64,000 bases of DNA from Colwellia sp. (GCA_016765685.1 JAESPR010000128.1:1-64000); one strand, 5' to 3'; shown: positions 1 to 10,782, numbered from the stretch's first letter. The notes: generated by a model from the letters alone, not told the origin. Numbers and translations are program-made.

Positions 1-2591
1 CTGGTTAAGCCATTTTTTTGATAATTAGCAAGCTCTTGCTCAATTTCAATCATAGCATCATAAGTATGCTCTTTTTTAACACTTGCGCCAGCAGCGAAAC
101 GCCCTAGGGTTTTTCCTGCAGAAAAATAACTTGAAGCGCCATAGGTGTAACCTTTGTCTTCACGAAGATTAAGATTAATACGGCTATTAAAAGCACTACC
201 TAACGGATAATTCATTAAGGTGGCTTTAAAGTACTCACCTGTTGCATCATAAGTCATCGCTCGACGACTATAATTAATAACCGACTGACTAGCATCAGGT
301 AAATCAACAAAATAAATCTTGTTAGGTGTTACTTGCGGAAAACTATCGTAACTAGGAATGGTGTAATCACTGCCTTGCCATGATTTTAAATAACTCAATT
401 TTGGTATGATTTCATTTTTACTAATATCGCCAACAATCACTAAACTGGCATGTTTAGGTGAAAAATATTGTTGATAAAAAGACTTTATATCATCAAGGTT
501 AATGGCTGAAACCGTTTTTATGGTGCCGCTATCAGCTAAGCCAACTCGATTATTTGTGCCATAAGTAACTTGTTTCGATGCCCAACCAGCCAACGTTGAT
601 GCGTCTTTACTACCTTGTTCTAACCCTTGAATCAATTGATTTTTAACGCGATCAAAATCACTTTTTTCAAACGCAGGATTTAACATCATATCCAGCATTA
701 ACAGTAAAGTAGCATCCAGATTTTTCACTAACGAGCTGACACGTATGGTGGTATTTCGCCCTGAAGCACTAAATGAAATATTACTACCCAGTTTTGCTAA
801 TTCGTTCGATAACTCTTCTTTAATGTAGTTAGTAGTGCCTTCATTCATCAAGCTAGCTGTAAGCGAAGCGAGCCCGGCTTTTTCTAGCGGATCAAGTAAA
901 GGGCCACCTTCTATACTTAACAGTAAACTTACCGTGGGTGTTTCGCTATTTTGAGTCGCTATTATCTGTAAACCATTGTTAAAGCTATCACGCCATAATT
1001 TCGGTACGTCAATTTGTGGATTGGCACCCGATGTTGGCATAATGCTGCGATCAAACATACTGGTGTTGGTCATGATTGGTGTATCAAGCTCAGTAATTTC
1101 AGGAGGATTATTGACATCAGGCAGTACAAAGTTATCCGCTTGGGCAATAACCTGTGGTTGTCCATGAGGATAAATAGACAAAATAGCTGCCCCTTTACCT
1201 TTAATATATTTTTGATATACGCGCATCACATCAGCTTTGGTCACTTTGTTATAACGTGCGACTTGAGCAGCAGTGTAATCAGCATTACCTAATATCGTTT
1301 GATAATGAGCTAAGGTTGAGACTTTGCCAGAAACACTTTGCAAACCGTAAATGGTGCCGGTTTCTATACTTACTTTAGTTTTCAGTAAATCATCATCATT
1401 GACACCACGCTCTCCAAATTCGAGTAAAGTATCGGTAATTACTTGCTCTATTTTGGCTAATTCCATGCCTTGTTGTGGATTGGGTAAAGCATAAAAGCTC
1501 ATTTTGCATGCTAACTCTTGGCATGGGTGACTTGCTCCTGCTTGTACTGCGACACCTGATTTCACTAAATTTTTATAAAGTAATGAGGTTGGCCCATTGC
1601 CTATAATGTTTGAAAAAACATCTAATGCCGCTTCATCTTCATGCATACCATAAACGGTAGGATAGCTAATATAAAGCAGCGGTAGCGAAACATTATCGCT
1701 AAAAGAATAATAACGATTGTCGGTTAAGCTCGTTAACTGTTTAGGAATATTGTCAACTTGAGGGCCAGCTTTTAAACCACCAAAATATTGATTTACCCAA
1801 GCGAGTGTTTGCACTTCATCAATATCGCCGCCAATAGTTAGCACCGCATTATTAGGGCCATACCAACGGCTAAAAAATTCTTTTAAATCAGTCACTGTAC
1901 CGCGGTCAAGATCTGACATATAACCAATAACTGGCCAAGAATAGGGGTGTTCTCTTGGGTACATCATTTGGTTCACCGTTTCACTTAAACGACCATAAGG
2001 ACGGTTATCAACATTTTGACCACGTTCATTTTTCACCGTTGAACGCTGAATTTCAAATTTTTCTGTCGTAATCGTTTCTAATAAAAAGCCCATGCGGTCT
2101 GACTCAAGCCAGAGCATTTTTTCTAACTGATTTTTCGGCACCGTCTCATAATAATTTGTTCTATCGGTATTGGTCGTGCCATTTAAGTTACCACCACTTT
2201 GGGTAACAATTTTAAAATGTTGTTCATCGGCAACATTTTTTGAGCCTTGAAACATCATGTGTTCAAAAAAATGAGCAAAACCTGACTTTCCTAATTGTTC
2301 ACGCGCCGAGCCAACATGGTAAGTAACATCAACATGCACTAAAGGGTCTGAATTATCTTGATGCAAAATGACCGTTAGTCCATTAGTTAAAAGATACTTT
2401 TTAAAAGGAATAGCAAGGCGACCTTCTGTCGCTATTACATTTTCAACTAAGCTAACACCGGTAGGTAAACTAGCGGCTTCGTTTAATGATGAATTGTTTT
2501 GGCTAGTACAGGCAAATAATAACGAGCTAGCTAAAAACATTATGCCAAAAAAAATGCCATGCTGCGTAACAAATTGATGAGTGGTTTTCAA
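1..2591 (-). CDS. M16-family zinc peptidase lipoprotein (C-terminus beyond window)
   Basis: This is a two-domain insulinase/pitrilysin-like peptidase, probably periplasmic and lipid-anchored. About 863 codons are present and the C-terminus lies outside the window. The N-terminus has a basic/hydrophobic signal ending in a lipobox (LFAC, Cys28). The inverted zinc motif HFFEH follows at residues 107-111, so the first M16 domain looks catalytic. The later part resembles the second M16 domain, with a conserved NLREDKGYTYGASSYF stretch near the end. The start is read as TTG at 2591, because the in-frame ATG further in would leave a signal peptide without positive charge. It is divergent from the pseudouridine synthase gene at 2680. 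The family assignment is firm; the substrate is unknown. Confidence 0.88.
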   Translation of the reverse strand, partial: MKTTHQFVTQHGIFFGIMFLASSLLFACTSQNNSSLNEAASLPTGVSLVENVIATEGRLAIPFKKYLLTNGLTVILHQDNSDPLVHVDVTYHVGSAREQLGKSGFAHFFEHMMFQGSKNVADEQHFKIVTQSGGNLNGTTNTDRTNYYETVPKNQLEKMLWLESDRMGFLLETITTEKFEIQRSTVKNERGQNVDNRPYGRLSETVNQMMYPREHPYSWPVIGYMSDLDRGTVTDLKEFFSRWYGPNNAVLTIGGDIDEVQTLAWVNQYFGGLKAGPQVDNIPKQLTSLTDNRYYSFSDNVSLPLLYISYPTVYGMHEDEAALDVFSNIIGNGPTSLLYKNLVKSGVAVQAGASHPCQELACKMSFYALPNPQQGMELAKIEQVITDTLLEFGERGVNDDDLLKTKVSIETGTIYGLQSVSGKVSTLAHYQTILGNADYTAAQVARYNKVTKADVMRVYQKYIKGKGAAILSIYPHGQPQVIAQADNFVLPDVNNPPEITELDTPIMTNTSMFDRSIMPTSGANPQIDVPKLWRDSFNNGLQIIATQNSETPTVSLLLSIEGGPLLDPLEKAGLASLTASLMNEGTTNYIKEELSNELAKLGSNISFSASGRNTTIRVSSLVKNLDATLLLMLDMMLNPAFEKSDFDRVKNQLIQGLEQGSKDASTLAGWASKQVTYGTNNRVGLADSGTIKTVSAINLDDIKSFYQQYFSPKHASLVIVGDISKNEIIPKLSYLKSWQGSDYTIPSYDSFPQVTPNKIYFVDLPDASQSVINYSRRAMTYDATGEYFKATLMNYPLGSAFNSRINLNLREDKGYTYGASSYFSAGKTLGRFAAGASVKKEHTYDAMIEIEQELANYQKNGLT

Positions 2592-2679
2592 AATAACATC
2601 CGGTAATCAGAGTAAAATGTGAGGGATTGAATTATCATAGCAAATCTAGCCTTAAGTGATAACAAATTGGAAATTTTAA

Positions 2680-3384
2680 ATGTTTAAAATTGTTACACAA
2701 ACTGAAGATTTTGTCGTAATTTCAAAAAGTGCAGAGGTAAATTTTCATGATGAAGGAGAACTTGGCGCAGGTTTGTTTTCACAGGTAAAAACCTACTTAT
2801 TGCAGCAAGGTGATATTACCGAGCTTTACCCTGTGCACCGGTTAGACAAAATGACCTCTGGTTTACTTATTTTTGCCAAAAATCACCGTAGTGCCCAAGC
2901 TTTTGGTGAATTATTCAAAGCCCATAAAGTCGAAAAATACTACCTTGCTATCAGTGATAAAAAACCGACTAAAAAACAAGGGATGATCAAAGGTGACATG
3001 GCTAAAAGCCGGCGCGGCATGTTCAAATTAATGAGAACAATGGACAATCCAGCCATTACTCAGTTTTATTCTTATCATATTGGCAACAAGCAGCGTTTGT
3101 ATTTACTAAAGCCTCATTCAGGAAAAACCCACCAATTACGTGTCGCTTTGAGCAGTATCGGTGCTCCAATTTTGGGTGATGCTTTGTATTACTCAAAGGA
3201 AGATTCACCTTTAACTATTGATAGAGGTTATTTACATGCTTACGCGTTGCGATTTGAGTTGTTAGGGAAGCGTTATGACGTGATTATGCCGCCCAACGAA
3301 GGCGAGTTTTATTTAACACCAAGCACACAAGAAAAAATAGTTGAATTAACAAAACCTTGGCAGCTTAATTGGCCAAGGCTATAA
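2680..3384 (+). CDS. RluA-family pseudouridine synthase
   Basis: The 234-residue protein is an RNA pseudouridine synthase of the RluA group, converting specific uridines in rRNA or tRNA. The catalytic motif HRLDKMTSG puts the nucleophilic aspartate at Asp56. A second conserved block, KPHSGKTHQLRVAL, follows around residue 150. There is no N-terminal S4 domain, which matches short single-domain RluA paralogues such as those in marine gammaproteobacteria. The RNA target cannot be told from sequence. It converges with the chemoreceptor gene at 3414, with only 29 bases between stop codons and no clear terminator. Confidence 0.88.
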   Translation: MFKIVTQTEDFVVISKSAEVNFHDEGELGAGLFSQVKTYLLQQGDITELYPVHRLDKMTSGLLIFAKNHRSAQAFGELFKAHKVEKYYLAISDKKPTKKQGMIKGDMAKSRRGMFKLMRTMDNPAITQFYSYHIGNKQRLYLLKPHSGKTHQLRVALSSIGAPILGDALYYSKEDSPLTIDRGYLHAYALRFELLGKRYDVIMPPNEGEFYLTPSTQEKIVELTKPWQLNWPRL

Positions 3385-3413
3385 ACCGTAAATAAGCATT
3401 AAGCGCGCAAAGG

Positions 3414-4934
3414 TTAAAATAACTCAACCTCGCCAGCGTCTTCACTATCGGTAGATTCAAAGTGTCGTTTCTCGTCCGCTAAACTGTCAACTAACAGAAC
3501 AAGATCTCTACTAGCCAATTCGGCTTGCTCAAATATACTTAATAAATCAGCCTGCATATCAAGTGAACGAGTCCAGTCTTCTTGAATAACTGCCATCGCT
3601 TTATGCACATTGTCATGCACACGGCTATGAGGCTCTACAATTGATGGATAAGAAGGCAAGTGGCCATAAGCATCAATACCTTCAGCACTGTCATACCATT
3701 TACCAAAGCGACAATTATGATGACCAACAGCAGCCATATCGGCTTCTTTACCGTTAGGCTTATTGTGTTCAACCGCATAATAAGCCCGCTGCATATAAAT
3801 TAAATGATCAACCTTGATCAGGGCGGTATCACAAACAATTTGTACATTAGAAACCATTTGATAGGTTTTTTGTGAGTCTTGAGCTACTTCATCAAAACTA
3901 ATTTTAAAATCGTCAATTAGTTCTTTTGAATCTTCTGAAATAGTGGCCATATGTTCCGTATCGTCAGCCATCACTTGCGATGCGCTAGCAAAACGTTCAA
4001 TGATGTTAGATATTTGCTCGGCAGCATCTTTAGTCGTACCTGCTAAGTTTTTTACTTCATCGGCAACAACGGCAAAACCGCGACCATGTTCCCCTGCCCG
4101 CGCCGCTTCAATGGCTGCATTTAAAGCAAGTAAATTGGTTTGATCCGCTACACCTACAATCATAGAAACCATATTTTTTATTTCTTCACTACTTGCTGCC
4201 AACTCTTGCGAATTACCGCGCATAGCAGTTGAGCGTTCAACAATAACATTTAAACGATCGCGTAACGTTTTGACATTGCGTTGATTAGTTATTGCGCTGT
4301 CCATTGACGATTTTGAAAAATTTTCAATTGTTTTCATTTCGCTGGTGATAAAACCTAAATCATTTTGGGTGCCGCCAAGGCCATCTAATAAACTTTCCGA
4401 TTTTCCTGATGAGAGTTTACTAAACAACTCATTCATTCTATCGGTAAAGTATGAGTCGGCAATAGAGTCTACTGAAATAGCGGTATTTTCTAATTCAGAC
4501 AAAAAACCTTTATTTAAACCTTGCGTTAATGGTTTGCGATAAAACTGTCCTGCTTCTGCAGCAATATGACAAAACTTAGACTCACGCTCTGAAACCTCTA
4601 ACTGATCTAGCGCATCATTGAGCGTTTTTGCCATTTCATAGTTAATATCACTTTTATGAACACCCAATACACGAGACTCTAAGTGGCCTTGTTTTATCTC
4701 GGCAATAGTTTCTTTAACTTTCACTAAAGTATCAGTTTCAATACCTAGCCTTACCTCTGAGGTGTATAAAAATATTGCTGAAATAAAAACAACCAGAATG
4801 TAATACGGACTGGCATTTTGAAAATAAACAAAATTAACGGTAACTAAGGTTAATAAAATAAAATGTAACCATTGAGCGACTTTAGCAGGTAACAAGTTAG
4901 AAAATACTTTAGACAAAAGAGATAATATATTCAT
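3414..4934 (-). CDS. Methyl-accepting chemotaxis protein with C-terminal CZB domain
   Basis: A 506-residue chemoreceptor. The N-terminus has a membrane hairpin of two hydrophobic segments (about 22-38 and 42-57) with almost no periplasmic loop, so it is not a classical periplasmic ligand sensor. A HAMP-like stretch follows, then the MCP signalling hairpin, whose conserved tip spans about 259-299. The C-terminus is a chemoreceptor zinc-binding (CZB) domain with its four expected ligands visible as His377, Cys408, His436 and His440. Its start overlaps the stop of the upstream PAS gene by 26 bases in another frame. Together they resemble a split Aer receptor like Campylobacter CetA/CetB. CZB domains sense zinc or oxidants in other receptors; that role here is inferred. 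Confidence 0.9.
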   Translation of the reverse strand: MNILSLLSKVFSNLLPAKVAQWLHFILLTLVTVNFVYFQNASPYYILVVFISAIFLYTSEVRLGIETDTLVKVKETIAEIKQGHLESRVLGVHKSDINYEMAKTLNDALDQLEVSERESKFCHIAAEAGQFYRKPLTQGLNKGFLSELENTAISVDSIADSYFTDRMNELFSKLSSGKSESLLDGLGGTQNDLGFITSEMKTIENFSKSSMDSAITNQRNVKTLRDRLNVIVERSTAMRGNSQELAASSEEIKNMVSMIVGVADQTNLLALNAAIEAARAGEHGRGFAVVADEVKNLAGTTKDAAEQISNIIERFASASQVMADDTEHMATISEDSKELIDDFKISFDEVAQDSQKTYQMVSNVQIVCDTALIKVDHLIYMQRAYYAVEHNKPNGKEADMAAVGHHNCRFGKWYDSAEGIDAYGHLPSYPSIVEPHSRVHDNVHKAMAVIQEDWTRSLDMQADLLSIFEQAELASRDLVLLVDSLADEKRHFESTDSEDAGEVELF

Positions 4935-5439
4935 TGTATGATACTCCTTGCTCGTCTATAAAATCATTGAGGATTTTCATTGAAGCGTCAATAGCGTGTT
5001 GCTCATCACCTTGGCGTTTTTCGGCTGGCACCATTTGCTGATACAACTTGCTCATGATTTTCACTAGTGCTTGGCTAGGCTGCCTACATACCGAAAAATA
5101 ACCTATCATTTTACCTTTATCATCAAAACTTGGCGTAACATTGGCAAATACCCAATAAAAACTACCATCCATACTTATATTTTTAATGATGCCAAAAAAT
5201 TCATTACCTTTTTTTAAGGTATCCCACAACAAACGAAATACCGCCTTTGGCATGTCGGGGTGACGAATAATATTGTGAGGTTTAGCTAAGGTTTGTTGTT
5301 CTTCAAGCATTGAAATGCTCAAAAAAGATTCATTAGCGTAAGTTATACAGCCTTTTAGGTCTGTTTTAGTGACAATTAAAGCATCAGGGCTAAGCCTGTA
5401 TTCTTTCGAGGTAGGGGTGATTTGGGTATTGCGAGACAT
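4909..5439 (-). CDS. Aer-type PAS domain sensor protein (CetB-like)
   Basis: A 176-residue soluble protein made of one PAS domain like the N-terminus of the aerotaxis receptor Aer. Aer-like blocks are visible, such as [11 protein letters not shown] near residue 35, the [20 protein letters not shown] block near 57-75, and [10 protein letters not shown] near 105. Aer-type PAS domains bind FAD and read the redox state of the cell. No membrane segment or signalling domain is present, so output must come from a partner. The overlapping downstream chemoreceptor at 3414-4934 is the obvious candidate. A sequencing frameshift splitting one gene is possible, but each reading frame is complete and the arrangement matches the known CetB-CetA split. 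Confidence 0.85.
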   Translation of the reverse strand: MSRNTQITPTSKEYRLSPDALIVTKTDLKGCITYANESFLSISMLEEQQTLAKPHNIIRHPDMPKAVFRLLWDTLKKGNEFFGIIKNISMDGSFYWVFANVTPSFDDKGKMIGYFSVCRQPSQALVKIMSKLYQQMVPAEKRQGDEQHAIDASMKILNDFIDEQGVSYNEYIISFV

Positions 5440-5483
5440 AAGTTAGCGGGTATCCCAATATAATATTAATCACTTTATGTGAT

Positions 5484-5514
5484 AAAAGCTTACGTTAATT
5501 TAACGTAAGCTTTT
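5484..5514 (-). terminator. Hairpin terminator after the sodium symporter gene
   Basis: A perfect 14-bp inverted repeat with a 3-base spacer lies 66 bases beyond the symporter stop at 5580 and before the PAS gene start at 5439. Each arm is an A/T-flanked stem (AAAAGCTTACGTTA and its complement). The U-tract is short on either strand, so efficiency is uncertain. Confidence 0.65.
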
Positions 5515-5579
5515 TGATAAATAAAGTATTAATACTTTATTTATAAAAGGATATACTATCTGACCATGAATACCGTTTT

Positions 5580-6926
5580 TTATAACGAGTGATAAAAAAC
5601 AATCGCAATGGCACTAGGACAAACAAACTTTGTGTACCATGGCCAAATTTTCCAAAACAAACTGTGCTCGACCGTGTCGTTGCCCTCTTTGATTTCAGCA
5701 AGTATGCCACTGCGTTGCCAGATCCAACCAACAAAGATACAACATAACATCGCAATAAGCGGTTGACCATAAACAGTAGAAATTGAAATAACTAAACCAA
5801 AAAGTGCATCAAAATTTAAAATAATGACTGCGCTCAAAATAAAAATACCCAGCCCAATAAACGTAGTCGCTTTTTTCCGTTCAACATGATGACGTTCAAC
5901 CACAAAAGATACTGGCCCTTCTAACATCGAAATACTTGAGGTTAACGCCGCAATAGACATTAAAACAAAAAATCCAAAGGCGACGAATAAACCAACCGCG
6001 CCCATGCCAGTAAACAAGGTAGGTAATACATCAAATACTAAGTTAGGTCCAGAAATCAAGCTGCCATCAGCACCAAAAATAGCGACACCTTGTGCCTGTG
6101 CCACATACATTGATGGAATAATAAGTAAACCTGCTAAAAAGGCGATTGATACATCTATTAAGGTTACTTGGGCGCCAAGGGTGACTAAGTTTTCTTTTTT
6201 CGAAATATACGAGCCATAAATCACCATAACACTGGTGCCTAACGACAAAGAGAAAAATGCCTGACCAAGCGCATTGATCAATAAATCAGGTTCAAATATT
6301 CGAGAAATATCAGGGTTTAAATAAGCCGCGAAACCTTCTTTTGCCCCTTCTAAGGTGAACACGTAAATGATCATTAAAACCAATAAAGCAATAAGCATTG
6401 GCATTAAACGTTTCGACCACTTTTCAATGCCTTGTTCAACACCACGGCGAATAATAGCAATGGTAAGCATCATAAATAATGCCGTAAACAGTAAATTTCG
6501 AGCAATAGACTGTGAGGTAAGCCAGTTTGACGCGTCATTTAACCCTAACAAAGAGGTTACGGGTTCAACCGCATAAGACATCATCCAACCGGCGAGAATG
6601 CCATAAAAGCTAAGAATAAGCGCAGCACAAATAATACCGCCAAAACCAACAATAAAGGCAAAACGTTTTTGCCATAGTGTGCGTGACATTTTTTCCATCG
6701 AGGTTACGGCATTAGCTTGCCCATAACGACCAATTAACAACTCCGCCATAAAAGCTGGGTAAGCTAAACAAAATGCCAATACCAAATACACTAATACAAA
6801 CGCAGCACCACCGTTACTAGCCGTTTGCGTTGGAAAGCCCCAAATATTTCCTAATCCAACTGCCGAACCTGCAGCCGCTAAAATAAAACCCATTCGCGAA
6901 CTAAAGCCGCCTCTTGATACACTCAT
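5580..6926 (-). CDS. Sodium-dependent transporter, NSS (LeuT/SNF) family
   Basis: A 448-residue polytopic inner-membrane protein of the neurotransmitter:sodium symporter family. These proteins import amino acids or related solutes with Na+. The diagnostic TM1 signature GLGNIWGFP occurs at about 24-32, with the unwound helix that binds substrate and sodium. About eleven hydrophobic segments follow, the typical number for short bacterial members. The sequence does not show which amino acid is carried. It appears monocistronic: the upstream gap of 234 bases holds the terminator of the ABC/M1 gene, and a hairpin follows it. Confidence 0.9.
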   Translation of the reverse strand: MSVSRGGFSSRMGFILAAAGSAVGLGNIWGFPTQTASNGGAAFVLVYLVLAFCLAYPAFMAELLIGRYGQANAVTSMEKMSRTLWQKRFAFIVGFGGIICAALILSFYGILAGWMMSYAVEPVTSLLGLNDASNWLTSQSIARNLLFTALFMMLTIAIIRRGVEQGIEKWSKRLMPMLIALLVLMIIYVFTLEGAKEGFAAYLNPDISRIFEPDLLINALGQAFFSLSLGTSVMVIYGSYISKKENLVTLGAQVTLIDVSIAFLAGLLIIPSMYVAQAQGVAIFGADGSLISGPNLVFDVLPTLFTGMGAVGLFVAFGFFVLMSIAALTSSISMLEGPVSFVVERHHVERKKATTFIGLGIFILSAVIILNFDALFGLVISISTVYGQPLIAMLCCIFVGWIWQRSGILAEIKEGNDTVEHSLFWKIWPWYTKFVCPSAIAIVFYHSL

Positions 6927-7091
6927 AGGTAACGCCCATTAGTAAAATTCATTGGTACTTCTCTTTGTTATTTTTATTACTGCTCTTTTATATTTTTTGA
7001 GCTTGGTGTAATTGTTATAATTATTTTGAAAGGCTTTAATTTACTTAAAAGCAGGTCATATTAATAGCGTTAAAATAAAAAATAAAAAAAA

Positions 7092-7119
7092 CCAAGTAAG
7101 TTACTGTAAACTTACTTGG
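7092..7119 (-). terminator. Rho-independent terminator of the ABC/M1 operon
   Basis: A perfect 11-bp stem (CCAAGTAAGTT and complement) with a 6-base loop starts 42 bases after the stop codon at 7161. On the minus strand it is followed by a long T-rich run (TTTTTTTTATTTTTT on the template view). This is a good intrinsic terminator. Confidence 0.85.
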
Positions 7120-7160
7120 CATACTTTTGTACACTTTAGTGCTTGTTAGCTCACTAAGCT

Positions 7161-10100
7161 TTATAAACGATAAATATTATCGGCACTGTCCCTGTCAACC
7201 AAACGAACATAAGGATCAACACCGGCAAATTTAGGCTTGCCTTTAACTCGAACAGTAATTTCATTTGTGCCGGTTTTTATTTCATGCTTGGCTAGATATA
7301 AAACAAAATCATCGGCAGAAAGATCTTCGGGATCTTCACTAAACAGCCCAATATCGATGTTATCAACAAAATCTACTTCTGTTTCTTTTCCTTGACCATC
7401 AGCGCGTTTTAACGCCGCTTCTATGGTTAAGGTAACATCAAAAGTACCCGCTTCATCATCAACCGCGACCACTTGCACATCGGTTGTTTTTAAATCGTAT
7501 AAACTGATATGTTCAAACAAATTACTAACAAAGTTTTTCTCTTGCTCGTTAGTATCTTGATTAATATAGGCCATTAAATCTAACGTGGTTGGATAAGGTG
7601 TGCTTTGGTATTTAAACTCAAGCAAAAAGTCTTGCAACGCTTTATTCAGTCGTTGTTCACCCAGTCTATTTTTAAGTGCCATCATAATAATCGAGCCTTT
7701 ATTGTAATGAATATACTGCTGACTTTCACTGCGGTACAAAGGCATTTCTTCTAAAAATTCATTACTGCGACCACGCAAATAACGATCTAATTCATATTTT
7801 AAAAATTTACGAATGTTATCTTTACCGTATTTTTTCTCCATTACCATTAACGCACTATATTGCGACAAACTCTCTGAAATGATAGCACTGCCTTGTACAT
7901 TAGCAGCGCCCACTTGATGTCCCCACCATTGGTGAGCTACTTCATGAGCAGTAACGTAATAAACAGGGTCAATATTTTCAGGATCACGTAAATCACTGAT
8001 AAAACCGATATTTTCTGAATAAGGCACGGTATTAGCAAAACTTTGTGCAAACGAGCGATAACCAGGAAATTCTATAATGCGCATTTGCTTGTGCTGATAC
8101 GGGCCAAAATTAGCGGTAAAGTAATCAATTGAATCACGTACCGATTCAATCATTCGGTCAATATTCATATCATGATTTTTATGATAATAAACCTCAATAT
8201 CAATGCCTTTATATTGCTCTTTTGTCGAGGCTAATTCTGCTGACATAAACGAATAAAAATTAACCATAGGCGCATCCATTTTATAATGGAAAATACGGCG
8301 GCCATTTTCAATGGTTTCACTTTGTAAATACCCTGGGGCAATAGCAAATTGATCTATCGACGTTGAAACAGTCGCTTCAAAATCAATAAACGCAACACCT
8401 TTGCCAAAGAAACTTTCATTGTAGAAGCGCTTATCTTCAAGTTTATTAGCCCGTTGCAACGGCTCTAAATCAAGTTGACGACGTTTATGGCGATCGCTTA
8501 ATTGCCAACCTTGACGATAACCAAAGACTGGAAACAAGCTATGATTATCAATAAAAGTACCATTGTTAATTAAGGTGAAATCGTTATTTCCGTCAGAAAA
8601 ACCATGATGTTCTCGTTTCGCGGTTAAGGTGCCTTGACGCATTTCTCCCGACTGTAGCGGTTTATCAAAAGTAAACCAAGCGGTGTCAAACTCTTCATCT
8701 AATACACCTAACGTACCACCTGCTATATCAACATTCCATTGCTTAGTAAACTGAGGTTTTGACACTAAAAATTTAGTGATGGCTTTATCACTCGTATTAG
8801 TTAATGTCAGCTCGGCTGTTGCTTCTATACGACGCTCACTTGGAAAGATATCGACCTTAGCATGTACTTTAGTGATGGTTGGAATAGCAGCATTTAACTG
8901 TTTAACGTATTTATGCTCATAAGCAGCGCGTTTATCTTCTATATCGTCCGTTATAACATAGTCATTAACAATACGTGTATTGTAATGAATAACACTGCCT
9001 GCGCCGATAAAAATTAATAAACCAACGGCAATAGTCGCTTTACCAGAGCCCGCTAAATAATAACCCACCTTGCTCAAACGAGTCTTTAAAGGTTGTGCTG
9101 GCCCACGATGCCATAACGCATAAGTTAAACTGGCTAAGACTAAGGTCAGACCCGTCCAATACAACATGTACCAATGTTGACTAGTTAAAAAAGTACCGTA
9201 ACCATTAATATCAGAATAAAACACCCTTGGCGCACCAGCAAACTGGAACATATTATGGCTAAAACCAAAGTTACTTAAGGTAATAGTGCTGATGATATAA
9301 AGTACAAATAACAACATGCCAATATATTTATTTGGGCTGATTACCTGCAAGAAAAAAGCTAAAACTGCCGTCAAAATTAAGGGGAATAAAATAATATAAC
9401 CTAAACGAATGATATATTGGGATAACTCTATATGTTCATAACCTTGCAGCCATTGATTTGCCACTGTTACCACAACACCAAAAACATACAATAACGCTAA
9501 CACTAAGCTGATAGCGATAATTTTAGAAAGCCAAAAAGTGATGTTATTTACCGGCATAGAATCAACAATATCTCCCATACCTGAATTACGTTCTCGCCAG
9601 ACAATTTCAGCACTGTAATAGGCAAGCACTATCATCATTAATAAGCCGGTTGAATTAACAATTAACGACACCATAGATTGTGTTAAAGGCCAATTTGGGG
9701 TACCAAACATACCTTGAGGATCAACTAACGGCGCAACTAGCATAAAAACAGTTAATACTGCTAATACCATAAAAGGCGCACTAAAAATCACTTGTTTTAT
9801 TTCAAATAAAATACGAAGGCGCATGTGGGCTGCGGTTTGAATACCGCTGCTTTTAGTGGCAATGTTATTATTCAATAAATTAGGTAAATTTTCATCTTGA
9901 AGTTGTGCTTCTTTTTCGACTTTTTTTAACGCCTTTTTGCTAAGCTTTTTTACCTTATTTGAGGTTAGACGCACTTTAGCGCGAAAGCCGCCAAATACCG
10001 CCATAATTGCCACAGACACGGCTAACCAAAGTAAACGGTTTTCTAATAAAATACCGGTCAGCTCAATAGGACTATTATTTTTATCATGCATGGTCCAATA

Positions 10101-10772
10101 ACGACTTACTTCACCAAAAGTATTTAAAGCAAAGGGATCAAGCAAGGCCGCCATAGTGCGATACTCTGGCTCATTTATAAACTGCCCTGAAATAGAGTAG
10201 AGCATGAATAAACCGACGGCCGAAAGATAAACCGCCATCATCGAGCGAAATTTAATTGCCACCGCATAGAAAAAACATGACAGCACCAATAACGTTGGTA
10301 AAGACAAATAAAAATAAGCGGTAAAATAATGACTTAAATTAGTATCGCCTAAGCGCTCAGGATCAACCCAGCCCACTAAACCACCTAACGTTGTACCCAG
10401 TAAAATACCCAGTGGTACAAAAAGAAATACCGTTGCGACAATGGCAAACGATCCTAAAAAACGCCCTAGTTGATAACTTAACGGATTAATTGGTTTGCTG
10501 TATAACAGCTCTGACATTTTACTGGTTTCATTGCGTGTTGCCGTGCTAGCAACAAAATTCACCACCAAAAACATGGCAAACAAACTCATAATAAGCAAGG
10601 TTTGTGCGATAGAAAAAGGGCCGTTATATAACACATTACCGCCACCACCAATTTGTACACTTTCACTTATCGTGGCAAAAAAAGTCAGTAAGAAAAAAAT
10701 TAAACTGGTGACATAAAAAGAAGGTTGTCGAGTAAAGTAGCGCCATTCAAAGGCAAACATTTTGATTAACAT
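7161..10772 (-). CDS. ABC-2 type permease fused to M1-family metallopeptidase
   Basis: A 1203-residue fusion. The N-terminal half, roughly residues 1-600, carries two sets of ABC-2 permease membrane segments separated by a charged cytoplasmic stretch rich in Lys. The C-terminal half is a gluzincin (M1 aminopeptidase-like) domain. Its zinc motif HEVAHQWWGH has His943 and His947, and the glutamate ligand is Glu967. That gives 19 intervening residues rather than the usual 18, which I believe is shared by this ABC-fused subfamily. The start is set at ATG 10772 because AAGGAG lies 6 bases upstream; longer readings run into the ATPase gene. It is 10 bases downstream of its ATPase partner. The substrate is unknown. 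Confidence 0.87.
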   Translation of the reverse strand: MLIKMFAFEWRYFTRQPSFYVTSLIFFLLTFFATISESVQIGGGGNVLYNGPFSIAQTLLIMSLFAMFLVVNFVASTATRNETSKMSELLYSKPINPLSYQLGRFLGSFAIVATVFLFVPLGILLGTTLGGLVGWVDPERLGDTNLSHYFTAYFYLSLPTLLVLSCFFYAVAIKFRSMMAVYLSAVGLFMLYSISGQFINEPEYRTMAALLDPFALNTFGEVSRYWTMHDKNNSPIELTGILLENRLLWLAVSVAIMAVFGGFRAKVRLTSNKVKKLSKKALKKVEKEAQLQDENLPNLLNNNIATKSSGIQTAAHMRLRILFEIKQVIFSAPFMVLAVLTVFMLVAPLVDPQGMFGTPNWPLTQSMVSLIVNSTGLLMMIVLAYYSAEIVWRERNSGMGDIVDSMPVNNITFWLSKIIAISLVLALLYVFGVVVTVANQWLQGYEHIELSQYIIRLGYIILFPLILTAVLAFFLQVISPNKYIGMLLFVLYIISTITLSNFGFSHNMFQFAGAPRVFYSDINGYGTFLTSQHWYMLYWTGLTLVLASLTYALWHRGPAQPLKTRLSKVGYYLAGSGKATIAVGLLIFIGAGSVIHYNTRIVNDYVITDDIEDKRAAYEHKYVKQLNAAIPTITKVHAKVDIFPSERRIEATAELTLTNTSDKAITKFLVSKPQFTKQWNVDIAGGTLGVLDEEFDTAWFTFDKPLQSGEMRQGTLTAKREHHGFSDGNNDFTLINNGTFIDNHSLFPVFGYRQGWQLSDRHKRRQLDLEPLQRANKLEDKRFYNESFFGKGVAFIDFEATVSTSIDQFAIAPGYLQSETIENGRRIFHYKMDAPMVNFYSFMSAELASTKEQYKGIDIEVYYHKNHDMNIDRMIESVRDSIDYFTANFGPYQHKQMRIIEFPGYRSFAQSFANTVPYSENIGFISDLRDPENIDPVYYVTAHEVAHQWWGHQVGAANVQGSAIISESLSQYSALMVMEKKYGKDNIRKFLKYELDRYLRGRSNEFLEEMPLYRSESQQYIHYNKGSIIMMALKNRLGEQRLNKALQDFLLEFKYQSTPYPTTLDLMAYINQDTNEQEKNFVSNLFEHISLYDLKTTDVQVVAVDDEAGTFDVTLTIEAALKRADGQGKETEVDFVDNIDIGLFSEDPEDLSADDFVLYLAKHEIKTGTNEITVRVKGKPKFAGVDPYVRLVDRDSADNIYRL

Positions 10773-10782
10773 AATGCTCTCC

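Noticed and set aside
4909..4934. Frameshift error splitting one Aer gene
   Set aside because: Both frames have proper starts and stops and the split matches the CetB/CetA precedent; kept as two genes, with resequencing suggested.
5537..5770. 77-codon minus-strand ORF at the end of the sodium symporter gene
   Set aside because: Overlaps the conserved symporter C-terminus in another frame and has no ribosome site or family features.
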